This document shows positions 24,542-33,805 of a stretch of DNA of 64,000 nucleotides, one piece after another. A program made the translations under genes and the position numbers. Below the pieces are notes generated by a model. That model made no database searches. It had not been told where the DNA came from and saw only the letters and a program-made list of their open reading frames with translations. How positions within the stretch are numbered: position 1 is the first letter of the stretch; the number at the start of each line of letters is the position of its first letter. This DNA is from CAYVQE01 sp964454005 (lineage in GTDB: Bacteria > Myxococcota > B64-G9). The DNA is taken from assembly GCA_964454005.1 (NCBI GenBank), contig CAYVQE010000009.1, positions 25,097-89,096 on the forward strand. The letters run 5' to 3'.

Positions 24542-26092
24542 ATGGATCCGTCAGAACTCGCAACTACCCTTCATCCTTTGGAAATTCGGGTTCTGGAGGC
24601 GCTGGACGACGACGCCCGGTTCGATGATCGCTCGTTCGCCGCCGCCGGGGTCAGCCCGGCCCAGCTGCGCACCGTGATCGAGTGGCAGCTGGCCAAGGGG
24701 TGTATGCGTCTGGTCGACACCAGCGAGCTGCAGTGGGTCGAGCTGACCGAGACCGGGCAACAATACCGCCAGGGCACGCCGGAGCAGCAGTTGGTCGAGC
24801 GGGTGCGCCAGGCGGGCGCCCTGCCCGTGCCCGAGTTGATGCGGACCGGCGATCTGAGCCAGGCCGAGGCCGGCACCGCGCTGGGCGCGTTGAAGAAGGC
24901 CGGGGTGCTCAGCAGCGGCGCCGACAAGACCGTGGAGCTGGCTGCGGACGCCGATCTGGAACCGTTGGCCGCGGTGGGCCGCCTGATCGAGCGGGTGGCC
25001 GCCGCCGGGCGCATCCCGCTCGACGAGCTGGACCCCGAGGACCGGCAGCGGGTGGCCGACGGCAGCCGCAAGCGGGGCAAGGCCAAGGGGATCTTCCGCG
25101 TCCGCAGCGAACAGGTGCGCCAGCTCGAGCTGACCGAGCTCGGCCGGCAGGTGGGCCAGGCCGCCCGCGAGGCCGGTCGCAGCGGCGACGAGCTCAACCA
25201 GCTCACGCCCGAGATGCTGGCCGACGGCAGCTGGCGCGGTCGGGCCTTTCGGCCCTACAACATGGACATCCGGCCGCCGCGGCGGGTGGCCGGCCGCCGC
25301 AACCCCTATCGCGAGTTTCTGGACTTCGTGCGCCGCAAGCTGACCAGCCTGGGCTTCGAGGAGATGCGCGGCTCGCTGGTGGAGCCGGAGTTCTGGAACA
25401 ACGACGCCCTGTTCATGCCCCAATTCCATTCGGCCCGCGACATCCACGACGCCTACTTCGTGGCCGAGCCCACCCGGGCGGCCGAGATCGAGGAGCCCTT
25501 CGCCTCGCGGGTGGCCGCGGCCCACACCGATGGTGGTGACACCGGCAGCCGGGGCTGGGGCTACAACTTCGACCGCGACATGACGCGGCGGTTGGTGCTG
25601 CGTTCGCAGGGCACGGTGTTGTCGGCCCGTTGGCTGCAACGGGCCGCGATACCGGGCAAGTACTTCGCCATCGCCCGTTGCTTCCGCTACGATCAGGTCG
25701 ATGCCACCCACGCGCCGGACTTCTTCCAGTGCGAGGGCATCGTGCTCGGCGAGCAGATCGACTTCGTCACCCTGCTGGGCCTGCTGAAGCTGTTCGCCCG
25801 CGAGGTGGCCAAGGCCGAGGAGATCCACTTCGCCCCGGCCTACTTTCCGTTCACCGAGCCGTCGGTCGAGATCCACATGAAGCACCCCAAGCTCGGCTGG
25901 ACCGAACTCGGCGGCGCCGGCATCTTCCGGCCCGAGGTCACCGGGCCGCAGGGGGTCGAGGTTCCGGTCATCGCCTGGGGTCTGGGGCTCGATCGGATGG
26001 CCATGGTGGCCATGGGCATCGACGACATCCGCGACCTGTTCGCCGCCGACCTGAACAAGGTGCGCGGGACCCGGATCCGGATGCGCGACTGA
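24542..26092 (+). CDS. pheS: Phenylalanyl-tRNA synthetase alpha subunit, archaeal/eukaryotic type
   Basis: 516 residues, versus about 330-350 for ordinary bacterial PheS. It charges tRNA-Phe with phenylalanine as an alpha2beta2 enzyme. Residues 1-~215 are winged-helix-like segments (LHPLEIRVLEALDD, MRTGDLSQAEAGTALGALKK) typical of the archaeal/eukaryotic form. The catalytic core shows MRGSLVEPEFWNNDALFMPQ, THAPDFFQCEGIVLG, FTEPSVEIHMKH and WGLGLDRMAMVAMGIDDIRDLF, i.e. class II motifs 2 and 3. It is followed by pheT of the same type after 39 bp. No domain is missing. Confidence 0.93.
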   Translation: MDPSELATTLHPLEIRVLEALDDDARFDDRSFAAAGVSPAQLRTVIEWQLAKGCMRLVDTSELQWVELTETGQQYRQGTPEQQLVERVRQAGALPVPELMRTGDLSQAEAGTALGALKKAGVLSSGADKTVELAADADLEPLAAVGRLIERVAAAGRIPLDELDPEDRQRVADGSRKRGKAKGIFRVRSEQVRQLELTELGRQVGQAAREAGRSGDELNQLTPEMLADGSWRGRAFRPYNMDIRPPRRVAGRRNPYREFLDFVRRKLTSLGFEEMRGSLVEPEFWNNDALFMPQFHSARDIHDAYFVAEPTRAAEIEEPFASRVAAAHTDGGDTGSRGWGYNFDRDMTRRLVLRSQGTVLSARWLQRAAIPGKYFAIARCFRYDQVDATHAPDFFQCEGIVLGEQIDFVTLLGLLKLFAREVAKAEEIHFAPAYFPFTEPSVEIHMKHPKLGWTELGGAGIFRPEVTGPQGVEVPVIAWGLGLDRMAMVAMGIDDIRDLFAADLNKVRGTRIRMRD

Positions 26093-26131
26093 GCCCACCG
26101 GCGCCGGAGGACAAGCGAAGGGAAGCCGAAC

Positions 26132-27805
26132 ATGCCGACCATCACCGTCGACCCGCAGGACTTCCAGCAACTGCTCGGCTTCGAGCTGACGGCCGCCCAG
26201 CTCGAGGGCCACCTGGACCTGGTCAAGGGCGAACTCAAGGGCGAGGACGAGGACGGCCGCTGGCGCATCGAACTCAACGACACCAACCGGCCCGATCTGT
26301 GGTCGGCCGAGGGCATCGCTCGCCAGATCCGCTCGGCCATGGGGCGGCGCCGGGACTATCCCTTCTTCAGCGGTGAGCCGGTGGGCGCGATCCAGGTCGA
26401 CGCCTCGGTGGCCCAGGTGCGGCCCTTCGCCGCGGCCTTCGTGGTGCGCGGGCTGGACGTGAACGAGCGCTCGCTGGAGCAGATCATCCAGACCCAGGAG
26501 AAGCTGGCCGAGAACTTCGGCCGGCGGCGCAAGGACGTAGCCATCGGCGTCTACAACGCCGATCGGATCCGCTTCCCCGTCCACTACCGGGCGGTCGAGC
26601 CGGACAGCCACCGCTACGTGCCGCTGGGGCTGGAGGAAGAACTCAGCCTGGCCGCCATTCTCGAGCAGCATCCCAAGGGCCAGCAGTACGGCTGGATCCT
26701 GGAAGGCCAACCGCGGCTGCCGCTGCTGATCGACGACGCCGGCATGATTCTGTCGATGCCGCCGATCGTCAACTCGCGCGAGGTGGGCGAGGTGCACGCC
26801 GGCGACTCGAACCTGTTCGTCGAGGCCACTGGGCCGGACCCGGTGGCGCTGGCCCTGGCGCTGAACATCATGGCCTGCGATCTGGCCGACCGCGGCGGGC
26901 GCATCGAGCGTGTCTGCACCCGGCTGCCTTTCGGCTCGAGCCTGGGAAATGAGATCGAGGTGCCGCGGCTGCTCGCTTGCGAACTCGCGATTCCGCTGAG
27001 CGAGTTCTCGCGGTTGCTGGGCGTGTCGGTCACCGCGGTCGAGGTGAACAACGTGCTCGAGCGCTACGGCTGCGAGGTGCGCATCGACGCCGATCGGGTT
27101 CGGGTGCAGCCGCCGCCGACCCGGGCCGACTACCTGCATCCGGTCGACGTGGTCGAGGACTTCGCCATCGCCCGCGGCTACGACACCTTCGAGCCGCAGC
27201 TGCCGCGTGAGTTCACCACCGGCCGTTCGGCCGCCATCAGCGTGCTGGAGGACAAGGCCCGCGACGTGATGATCGGATTGGGCTACGAGGAGCTGATCTC
27301 CAACATCCTGTGCGCGCGCCCGGCGCTGCGCGAGCGGATGAACCTGCCGCCCGAGCAACCGCTGGTCGAGGTGGCCAACGTCATGAACGAGAATTACTCG
27401 GCGCTGCGCGACGCCGTGCTGCCCTCGCTGCTGCAGGCCGAGGCCCGCTCGGCCACCGCCGCCTATCCCCACCGGCTGTTCGAGTCGGGCGACGTGGCCG
27501 TATTCGACCGGCAGGCCAACTGCGGTTCCCAGACCCGCATGCACCTGGCCGGCCTTATCGCCCACCGCGAGGCCAACCTGTCCGAGATCCACGCCGACCT
27601 GGACTACCTGCTGGTCATGCTGGGGCTGGACTGGGAACTCAGCGAGCAGGCCTGCCCCACCTTTCTTCCCGGCCGCTGCGCCCGGCTGCGCAGCGACGGC
27701 CGCGAGGTGGGCTGGCTGGGCGAGATCCACCCCGAGGTGCTGTCGCGCTGGGAGATCGGCGTGCCCGCGGCCGCCTTCGAGCTGGCGCTGGATGCGCTGG
27801 AGTGA
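26132..27805 (+). CDS. pheT: Phenylalanyl-tRNA synthetase beta subunit, archaeal/eukaryotic type
   Basis: 557 residues, the length of archaeal PheT; the ordinary bacterial subunit is about 800 and carries N-terminal EMAP-like and C-terminal FDX-ACB domains, both absent here. The N-terminus MPTITVDPQDFQQLLG and DTNRPDLWSAEGIARQIR, then NSREVGEVHAGDSNLFVEATG and LADRGGRIERV, match the archaeal B3/B4 and B1/B5 arrangement. A B5-like segment (FSRLLGVSVTAVEVNNVLERYG) precedes the synthetase-like B6/B7 region ending EIGVPAAAFELALD. GAAGGGAAG precedes the ATG. It is in an operon with pheS and the next gene, whose ATG is 7 bp past this stop. Confidence 0.92.
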   Translation: MPTITVDPQDFQQLLGFELTAAQLEGHLDLVKGELKGEDEDGRWRIELNDTNRPDLWSAEGIARQIRSAMGRRRDYPFFSGEPVGAIQVDASVAQVRPFAAAFVVRGLDVNERSLEQIIQTQEKLAENFGRRRKDVAIGVYNADRIRFPVHYRAVEPDSHRYVPLGLEEELSLAAILEQHPKGQQYGWILEGQPRLPLLIDDAGMILSMPPIVNSREVGEVHAGDSNLFVEATGPDPVALALALNIMACDLADRGGRIERVCTRLPFGSSLGNEIEVPRLLACELAIPLSEFSRLLGVSVTAVEVNNVLERYGCEVRIDADRVRVQPPPTRADYLHPVDVVEDFAIARGYDTFEPQLPREFTTGRSAAISVLEDKARDVMIGLGYEELISNILCARPALRERMNLPPEQPLVEVANVMNENYSALRDAVLPSLLQAEARSATAAYPHRLFESGDVAVFDRQANCGSQTRMHLAGLIAHREANLSEIHADLDYLLVMLGLDWELSEQACPTFLPGRCARLRSDGREVGWLGEIHPEVLSRWEIGVPAAAFELALDALE

Positions 27806-27812
27806 GCCGGCC

Positions 27813-30338
27813 ATGGGCGAGCAGGCCGAACACGACGAACGCGCCGAGCGGTTCGGACCGCTGGCGGCGGCGGTCCAGGCCCACCATCCGAGCTCGGCGG
27901 TGCTCCACGAGGCGCGCGCGCTGGACCGCGAACTCGAGCGCGACCGGCCGGCCTGGAGCGCATTGCTGCACGGCATCGAATCCTTCATCGGCCACTACGC
28001 CTCGGTCTTGCTGCACGAGCCGGCGGCGCTGGGCGCGTTGGGCGCCGGCTGTCTGTCCGCGGTGCAGCGGGCGCCGGTGGTGGTGCTGCGCATCCGGGCC
28101 GCCTCGGCTTTGATCGGCCTGCTGAACGCGGTCGCCACCGAGGTCGAGCGGGAAGGCATCGATCGGGTCGACCCGGCGGTGCCGGAACGCATGCGCTCGC
28201 TGCTGGCGGCCCTGGCCGCCGAACGGCCGCTGCCCTTCGACCGCGGTCTGCTGGTGGCCCCGATGCTCGAGCTGGGCCAGCAGCTTGTGATGATGGCCGA
28301 CGAGGGCCGGCCGCCGACGCTGTGGTTTGCCTTGGTCGATGAGCTGAACAAGCTGCTGCTGGCCATCACCCGGCAGCGGCTCCAGGGCGAGCCGCGCTAC
28401 GATGGCCGCTGGGACGGGGGCGAGACCGCGCGGGCATTGGCCGTCGACCGGCTGGAGCCGGTGCGCGCCGAGCGCATCGAGCGGGACCTGCAGTGGCTCG
28501 GCGAGCTGGTTGCGGCCGCCGCTGGCGGGCGCAGCAGCTCGGAGGTCTTCCTCGATCTGTCGGCCTACGACGCCCGCGACGAGCGCCAGCGCTGCTGGCA
28601 GAGCTGGCTCGAGGCGGTGGCCGCCCAGGCCGCGGCCGGGGCCATCGAGCCGGCCGCATTGCGGGCTCTGTGCGCCGGCATGGCCGACTGGATCCGGACG
28701 GTCTCGGACCGCGCCTTCCTGGCCTCGTTGGCCGGGTCCCTGGTCGAGCGGCTGCCGGCTGTGCTGGATCACGTCGGCGCCGAGGGGCTGGAGGCGGCCT
28801 GCGCCATGCTGGGTCCGGCCCTGGTGGGCCGGCTGGAGCAGGAGACGGGCACCGGTCGCATCGATCGGGCGCTGGAGATGCTGCGCCGGCTGGGCGCGCT
28901 GCTGATCGAGCGCTCCATAGAACCGCAGCGGGCCCTGCCGGCCGAGACGCTCGAGCTGGCCTTGCGCCTGCGCAGCGGGCCGGTGGTGGGCCAGCCGGTC
29001 GCGACCGCCGACGTGGTCTGGCGGCTGGGCTTGCTGCCGCGGCTGGCCGAGGGCGATGCCCGCCGGCTGTTGCTGGGCCTGGTGGCCGGCTTCGGTCTGG
29101 AGCAGATCCGGCTCGACGCCGAGCCCGGCATCGAGTCCGGCGCCGGTACACCGGTCGAGCAGTCGCGGCGCCTGGTCGACGCCGTGGCCGGTCTGCTCGG
29201 CCGCGCCTGGCCGGCGGCCCTGATCCTGCCGCTGCGGGCGGTGCTGCGGCTGGCGCCGGTGTCGCCGGTGGAGCTGGGCGGTGCGTCCTGCCGGGCCACC
29301 CTGGTCGGGCTGGCGCCCGGCGAGCCGCGGGCCGGTTTTCTCTACGATCTGAAGGAACGCCTCCTGGATCGCCCCGGACCGGGCAACCTGCAGGACGTAG
29401 AGCGGGTGCTCGGCTTCTGGCTGGATGGCCGGGTCGAGCGGCTCGACGGCCTGGCCGGTCCCGACAGCCTGGCCGCGCTGGCCAACACCGAGCAGCGCGA
29501 TGCCCAGATCGGGCGCTTGCTGGCCAACCTGGCCGCGCACGCGCCGGTCGACGACAAGCAGGGCGTGCGCTGGTTGGCGCGGTTGCCCGAACCCTACTAC
29601 GAGGCGGACAACCTGGCCAAGGTGGCCGGCTTCGAGGGCCTCGACGGCGACGCGCTGGCGGTGCTGACCCACGTGCTGTGCCTCTACCGCACCCTGGACG
29701 GCAAGCTGCGCCGGGGAGCCGGGCCGCGGCTGAACGACCGCAGCCGCGGTGCGCTGCTGGAGCGCGTCGATGCCTTGCTGGAGCAGCGGCGCCGCGAGAC
29801 GGCCATGCTGTTCGAGCCCGGCGGCCTCGACGGGCTGAGCAAGTTCGAGCGGCTGGAGCGCTTCCAGGCCGAGGGCGGGCTGGTCGCCGAGATCGAGGCC
29901 GTCTTCGAGGAGCTGATCGGGCGCCAGCAGGCCCGGCTCGAAGCGGGCGAACGGCCCGATCCAGCTCCGCTGATCGGCCGGCTGCTGGCCCACGCCGAGC
30001 TGAGCGGCCTGCTGCCCGACGACGCGGTCGAGCTGGCCGGCAGCCTGCTGGCCAGCGACGAACGCATCCCGGTGCTGCGGCGGCTGGCGGCGACCTGGCG
30101 CGAGTTGCGCTCGGGCCTGGAGGCCGATCTGGCCCCGGCGGTGCTCGATTCGCTGCAGCGGCTGCGGCACAACCCGCTGGCCGAGCCGCACCCCACCTTC
30201 GCCCGCTGGCTGGCCACCCGCGGCGACGCCCCCGAGCAGCAGGCGGCCGCCGAGCTGACCGGCCTGCTGGTCGACGAGCTGCTGGCCGGCGATGGCGGCG
30301 GCCTGATGCTCCAGGGGTTGCTCGAGAGTTGGGCCTGA
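27813..30338 (+). CDS. Unknown 841-aa helical protein in the pheST operon
   Basis: 841 residues from ATG 27813 with GGAG about 10 bp upstream; an ATG at 27792 would overlap pheT by 14 bp. The protein is Leu/Ala/Arg/Glu-rich with helical-repeat character throughout (MRSLLAALAAERPLPFDRGLL, FLASLAGSLVERLPAVLDHV, LVAEIEAVFEELIGRQQARLEAGE). No signal peptide, membrane helix, nucleotide-binding loop or metal motif was found. HEAT/ARM-like stacking is possible. It ends 18 bp before a convergent lipoprotein gene. The coupling to pheT suggests coexpression, but no link to tRNA charging can be claimed. Confidence 0.75.
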   Translation: MGEQAEHDERAERFGPLAAAVQAHHPSSAVLHEARALDRELERDRPAWSALLHGIESFIGHYASVLLHEPAALGALGAGCLSAVQRAPVVVLRIRAASALIGLLNAVATEVEREGIDRVDPAVPERMRSLLAALAAERPLPFDRGLLVAPMLELGQQLVMMADEGRPPTLWFALVDELNKLLLAITRQRLQGEPRYDGRWDGGETARALAVDRLEPVRAERIERDLQWLGELVAAAAGGRSSSEVFLDLSAYDARDERQRCWQSWLEAVAAQAAAGAIEPAALRALCAGMADWIRTVSDRAFLASLAGSLVERLPAVLDHVGAEGLEAACAMLGPALVGRLEQETGTGRIDRALEMLRRLGALLIERSIEPQRALPAETLELALRLRSGPVVGQPVATADVVWRLGLLPRLAEGDARRLLLGLVAGFGLEQIRLDAEPGIESGAGTPVEQSRRLVDAVAGLLGRAWPAALILPLRAVLRLAPVSPVELGGASCRATLVGLAPGEPRAGFLYDLKERLLDRPGPGNLQDVERVLGFWLDGRVERLDGLAGPDSLAALANTEQRDAQIGRLLANLAAHAPVDDKQGVRWLARLPEPYYEADNLAKVAGFEGLDGDALAVLTHVLCLYRTLDGKLRRGAGPRLNDRSRGALLERVDALLEQRRRETAMLFEPGGLDGLSKFERLERFQAEGGLVAEIEAVFEELIGRQQARLEAGERPDPAPLIGRLLAHAELSGLLPDDAVELAGSLLASDERIPVLRRLAATWRELRSGLEADLAPAVLDSLQRLRHNPLAEPHPTFARWLATRGDAPEQQAAAELTGLLVDELLAGDGGGLMLQGLLESWA

Positions 30339-30356
30339 GGGGGCGGGGGCTTCGGC

Positions 30357-31046
30357 TCAGTCAGCGCAGCCCAGCGCGCAGACGCCGCCGCAGCAGGTCC
30401 AGCCCGCCCCTTCCGCATCCCGGCAGTCGGGACGATCGCCGCCGCACAGCCCGCTGCAGGTCGCCCCGTCGCAGAAGGCCCCAGCTGGACAGTCGCCGTC
30501 GTCGCTGCAGGCCTGCTCGGCCTGGCACTCGAAGCCCAGACACCAGCGCGGGCCCACGCAGCGCGCGTCGTCGGCGCACAGCATGCCGCAGTCGCCCAGG
30601 TGGGCGTAGAGGGCGACCCGCTTCTTCTCGCCCTTTTCGGCGACGATGCCACCGGTCACTCCGCAGGCGTCGACCGCAGGCCGGCCGACCTCGTCTTCGA
30701 CCAGGCTGGCCACTTGCAGCAGGTAGGGGTCGGCGGCGCCGGCGTTGGGCTTGACGTCGAGCAGCAGGAAGCGCCGCTCGGTCAGCGGATCGCGCTCCAG
30801 CGCATCCCAGGCCGACTCCACCGCGGCCGCCGGCTGGTAGTCGGCGCCGGCGCTGTCCAGCGCCGAGGCGCGCACCACCTCGGCCCGCACCCACTGCGGC
30901 GGGTTGTCGGGGGTGAAGCCGCGCAGCGCCCCCGACCCGGCCTCGATCATCCGCACCCGCACGGCGATGGCGGTCGAATCGACCGGCCCGCAAGCGGCGG
31001 CGGCCAGCAGCAGCAGCCAGAGAGTGGATCCGATACGTTGCATCAT
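30357..31046 (-). CDS. Cys-rich lipoprotein
   Basis: 229 residues. Signal WLLLLAAAACGP contains an A-A-C lipid-attachment box. Residues ~25-150 form a beta-rich domain (VRVRMIEAGSGALRGF, RFLLLDVKPNAGAADPYLLQVAS) without recognised family. The C-terminal ~80 residues are a Cys cluster (DCGMLCADDARCVGPRWCLG, CSDDGDCPAGAFCDGATC, CCGGVCALGC) of the same kind as in the 1691 and 2303 genes. I place the start at ATG 31046 (or 31043) because the longer TTG start at 31079 is the -35 box of a promoter whose -10 ends four bases before the ATG pair. Confidence 0.7.
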   Translation of the reverse strand: MMQRIGSTLWLLLLAAAACGPVDSTAIAVRVRMIEAGSGALRGFTPDNPPQWVRAEVVRASALDSAGADYQPAAAVESAWDALERDPLTERRFLLLDVKPNAGAADPYLLQVASLVEDEVGRPAVDACGVTGGIVAEKGEKKRVALYAHLGDCGMLCADDARCVGPRWCLGFECQAEQACSDDGDCPAGAFCDGATCSGLCGGDRPDCRDAEGAGWTCCGGVCALGCAD

Positions 31047-31050
31047 CTCC

Positions 31051-31079
31051 AGCATAGAAGGCGACTCGAAGCCGGTCAA
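31051..31079 (-). promoter_or_regulatory. Sigma70-type promoter, predicted (near-)leaderless start
   Basis: Minus strand TTGACC (31079-31074), 17-bp spacer, TATGCT (31056-31051), followed by GGAG and ATGATG at 31046-31041. The expected transcription start is at or within the start codons. Confidence 0.55.
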
Positions 31080-31164
31080 CTATGGGACCGGGCGTTCAGG
31101 CGCCGGACGGTTCGCGTGGCCGCGCAGCAAGGGAACCCGGCCGGCCGGGCGGTGTCCAAGCTCC

Positions 31165-32343
31165 ATGCTGCAGCGCTCCGAAATGCCCCCGCTGGCCATC
31201 GCCCTGGGGCTGGTCTTGCTGCTGGGCAGCGGCCTGGACCGGCTGCTGGCCGGCTCGGAGCGCAGCAGCTACCCGGTGGTGGGGCTGGATGTGGTCGATG
31301 GCGTCGATCGCGCCTACCGCGGGCGTTATGACCAGGATCCGCGTTTTTACGAACTCTTGGACCGCATGCCGGCCATGCGTTCTCAGGCCCTGGCCACCGC
31401 CTGCCGGGCCACCGGCCTGCGGCCTGTCCAGGCCGATGCCTACGTGGTGCGCTTCAAGGAGACCTACCCGGGCGCGAGCTTCGGTGCCTCCAGCCAGCCG
31501 GTGCGGGCAGAGCAGGGGGTCCGGGTGCTGGTCACGGTCTCGGCCCGGCAGTTCGTGCTCGGGGTGATCGACCGCGAGGCGACGCTGGCCCACGAGTTCA
31601 TCCACGGGCTGATGCGCGAGCACATGGGCTCGGGCGCCTATCGGGCGCTGCCGGTCTGGCTGCGCGAGGGCATCGCCGTGTGGGGCTCCGGACAGCTGGC
31701 CGAGCGCTGTCGCAACGCGATCGCCGCCGCCTTCTTGCAGCGCCGCGATCCGCGGGCCGTGGTGGAGGCCTTCGCGGCGCCCACCGGTCCGGCGGACAGC
31801 TACCTGCGCGACGCGCTGCTGTTCGAGTACATCAGCCGGACCTACGGTGCCGGGGCGGTGCGCGCATTGGTGGCGCGATTGCTGGCCGGTGACGATCCCC
31901 GGCGGGCCTTTTCGCGGATCAGCGGCACCAGCTGGTATGCGCTGCGCGGCCGCAGCGAGCGCTTCGTCCGCGATTATGTCCAGCAGCTGGTGGCCGACAG
32001 CGGCCTGGCCGCACTGCAGGCCGCTCGGCGCCTGTACACCCTGGGAGAGCGGGAGCGGGCCTTGCGGCTGCTGGAGTGGGCGGTGGTGGCCCACGCCGGT
32101 TCCATCCTGGAAGCCCAGGGATGGTACTGGATCGGACGCTGGCGCAGCGAGCTGGGCCGACCGCTGGCAGCCGCGACCGCCTTCGTCACCGTACTGCGCC
32201 GGTTCCCCGGACACCTGGGTCTGTGCAACGACAGCCGCCGGCGACTGGCGGACTGCGCGCTACAGCTGACCGCGGCCGAGGCGCTGGCCGGTTGGACCGC
32301 CTTGACCCGGAACGCTGCGGCCGGTACAGTCGCTGCTCGATGA
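31165..32343 (+). CDS. Gluzincin (peptidase MA-like) membrane-anchored protein
   Basis: 392 residues. An N-terminal hydrophobic segment (PPLAIALGLVLLLGSGLDRL) is an anchor or signal. The catalytic region has the zinc motif LAHEFIHGLMREHM (HEFIH, ~153-157) and a downstream WLREGIAVWGSG whose Glu would be the third ligand, the peptidase MA pattern. The C-terminal ~120 residues look TPR-like (ALRLLEWAVVAHAGSILEAQG). No clear ribosome-binding site is seen; ATG 31183 is an alternative start. The stop overlaps the next ATG (ATGA at 32340), so it is coupled to the HAD phosphatase. Substrate unknown. Confidence 0.75.
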   Translation: MLQRSEMPPLAIALGLVLLLGSGLDRLLAGSERSSYPVVGLDVVDGVDRAYRGRYDQDPRFYELLDRMPAMRSQALATACRATGLRPVQADAYVVRFKETYPGASFGASSQPVRAEQGVRVLVTVSARQFVLGVIDREATLAHEFIHGLMREHMGSGAYRALPVWLREGIAVWGSGQLAERCRNAIAAAFLQRRDPRAVVEAFAAPTGPADSYLRDALLFEYISRTYGAGAVRALVARLLAGDDPRRAFSRISGTSWYALRGRSERFVRDYVQQLVADSGLAALQAARRLYTLGERERALRLLEWAVVAHAGSILEAQGWYWIGRWRSELGRPLAAATAFVTVLRRFPGHLGLCNDSRRRLADCALQLTAAEALAGWTALTRNAAAGTVAAR

Positions 32344-33047
32344 CCCTATCGCAGCTTTCCCGCCCGACCCTTTTTCTGTTCGACATTGACGGCACCCTGC
32401 TGCTCAGCGGCGGTGCCGGCAGCCGGGCGCTGGAAATGGCCTTTGCCGAGGTGTTCGGCATCCAGGACGCCATGGCCCGGGTGCGCTGCGACGGCAAGAC
32501 CGATCCGCTGATCGCCCGCGAGGTGCTCGGCCCGCACGGGCTGGACAGCGCCGCCAACATCCAGCGACTGCTGGACTGCTACCTTGTCCACCTCGAGGCC
32601 TGTCTGGCCGAGGCGGTCGGCTACCGCATCTTCCCCGGGGTGGACGAGAGCCTGGCCCTGCTGGCCGGCCGCGGTCTGCCCTGCGGCCTGGCCACCGGCA
32701 ACGTCGAGCCCGGGGCCCGGGCCAAGCTGGCCCGCGGCCGGCTGGAGCAACACTTCCGCTTCGGCGGCTACGGCTCGGACGCCGAGGATCGGGCCGAGCT
32801 GGTGCGGCTGGCGGCCGAGCGCGGCCGGCGGCTGATCGACGACCCGGCCGCGCCGGCGGTGGTCATCGGTGACACCCCGCGCGACGTGGCCGCCGCCCAC
32901 CAGGCCGGCCTGCCGGCGGTGGCGGTGGCGGCGGCCAACTACGACCGGGCCGCGCTCGAGGCCGCCGGCGCCGAGCTGGTGCTCGACGACCTGCACCACC
33001 CCGAGCGCTGGGTAGCGCGGGTTTTGGGGACGGTTTCAACTTTTTGA
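32340..33047 (+). CDS. HAD-family phosphatase
   Basis: 235 residues. Canonical haloacid-dehalogenase motifs: LFDIDGTLLLSG (motif I, Asp nucleophile and acid/base Asp), LATGN (motif II), and VIGDTPRDVAAA (motif IV). A Lys/Arg for motif III is likely in RAKLARGRLEQHF. The cap lies at ~20-95 (C1 type), as in phosphoglycolate phosphatase/beta-phosphoglucomutase relatives. Small phosphorylated metabolites are the expected substrates. Translationally coupled to the upstream peptidase gene. After the last codons there is a T-rich direct repeat (two TTTTTGACTT copies near 33040-33058). Confidence 0.85.
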   Translation: MTLSQLSRPTLFLFDIDGTLLLSGGAGSRALEMAFAEVFGIQDAMARVRCDGKTDPLIAREVLGPHGLDSAANIQRLLDCYLVHLEACLAEAVGYRIFPGVDESLALLAGRGLPCGLATGNVEPGARAKLARGRLEQHFRFGGYGSDAEDRAELVRLAAERGRRLIDDPAAPAVVIGDTPRDVAAAHQAGLPAVAVAAANYDRAALEAAGAELVLDDLHHPERWVARVLGTVSTF

Positions 33048-33070
33048 CTTTTTGACTTAATCCCCTGTAT

Positions 33071-33805
33071 TTACATCCATTTTTGGCAGATCGGGATCAG
33101 CTCCTGCGGCCGCCGGACCACGGCGTCGGGCCGCGGTGGGCGTTCGGCCATGCGCTTGCCGTCGCCGAAGAAGTCCACCAGTACCGAGCGCATGCCGGCC
33201 AGATTGGCCCCGGCCACGTCGGTGGCCAGCAGGTCGCCCACCATGACCGCCGCCGCCGGCGCCGCACCCAGCCCCTCGAGCGCCGGCGCGAACACCTCGG
33301 GCGCCGGCTTGCGCCGGCCCACCTCGCAGGAGACCACCAGCCGGTCGAACAGGCCCAGCAGCCGGCAGTCCTGCAGCGCCCGGCGCACCAGCCCGCCGCA
33401 GGTGGCGTTGGACACCACCGCCAGCTTCAGGCCCAGCTCGCGCAGGCCGTGCAGGGTCTCGGGGATGCCCAGAAAGACCGAGTAGCGCCGCTGCTCCGGG
33501 GCGAAGAAGGCATCCACCCCGCGCTGCAACAGCTCCGGCGCCGCCGCGTCCACACCCTGCAGCGCCAGCGCGGCGCGCAGCGAATCCACCGCCGGCGTGT
33601 CGGCATGGACCCGCTCGGCCCGCAACAGCGCCTGGCGGCGCAAGAACAAAAAGTCCCGCCCCAGCCGCGGCCCGTCCAGCCCATCGAGCGCACCGGCCAG
33701 CGCCGCACCCAGCCCGGCCAGCTGCTCGGGCACCACCCGCGGCCAGTCGAGCCGGGTGGATATCAGGGTGTTGCCGAAGTCGAACAGAACCGCCTCGATC
33801 GCCAT
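33071..33805 (-). CDS. HAD-family hydrolase with DxGxT motif
   Basis: 244 residues from ATG 33805, with GGGAG about 10 bp upstream. Motif I reads LFDFGNTLIS, so the second Asp (acid/base) of the usual DxDxT is Gly. Motif II is VVSNAT, motif III region EVGRRKPAPEVFAPAL, and motif IV MVGDLLATDVAGA. The DxGxT form occurs in some HAD subgroups and may alter the reaction from simple phosphatase. It is convergent with the other HAD gene, 23 bp apart. They are different subfamilies rather than a recent duplication. Its promoter would lie at the edge of the low-GC island. Confidence 0.8.
   Translation of the reverse strand: MAIEAVLFDFGNTLISTRLDWPRVVPEQLAGLGAALAGALDGLDGPRLGRDFLFLRRQALLRAERVHADTPAVDSLRAALALQGVDAAAPELLQRGVDAFFAPEQRRYSVFLGIPETLHGLRELGLKLAVVSNATCGGLVRRALQDCRLLGLFDRLVVSCEVGRRKPAPEVFAPALEGLGAAPAAAVMVGDLLATDVAGANLAGMRSVLVDFFGDGKRMAERPPRPDAVVRRPQELIPICQKWM

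Noticed and set aside
24551..27988. A minus-strand open frame of 1145 codons antisense to pheS-pheT
   Set aside because: Its translation is His/Val/Gly/Gln-rich with no domain. It mirrors the third-position GC bias of the pheST genes, which have unmistakable family motifs.
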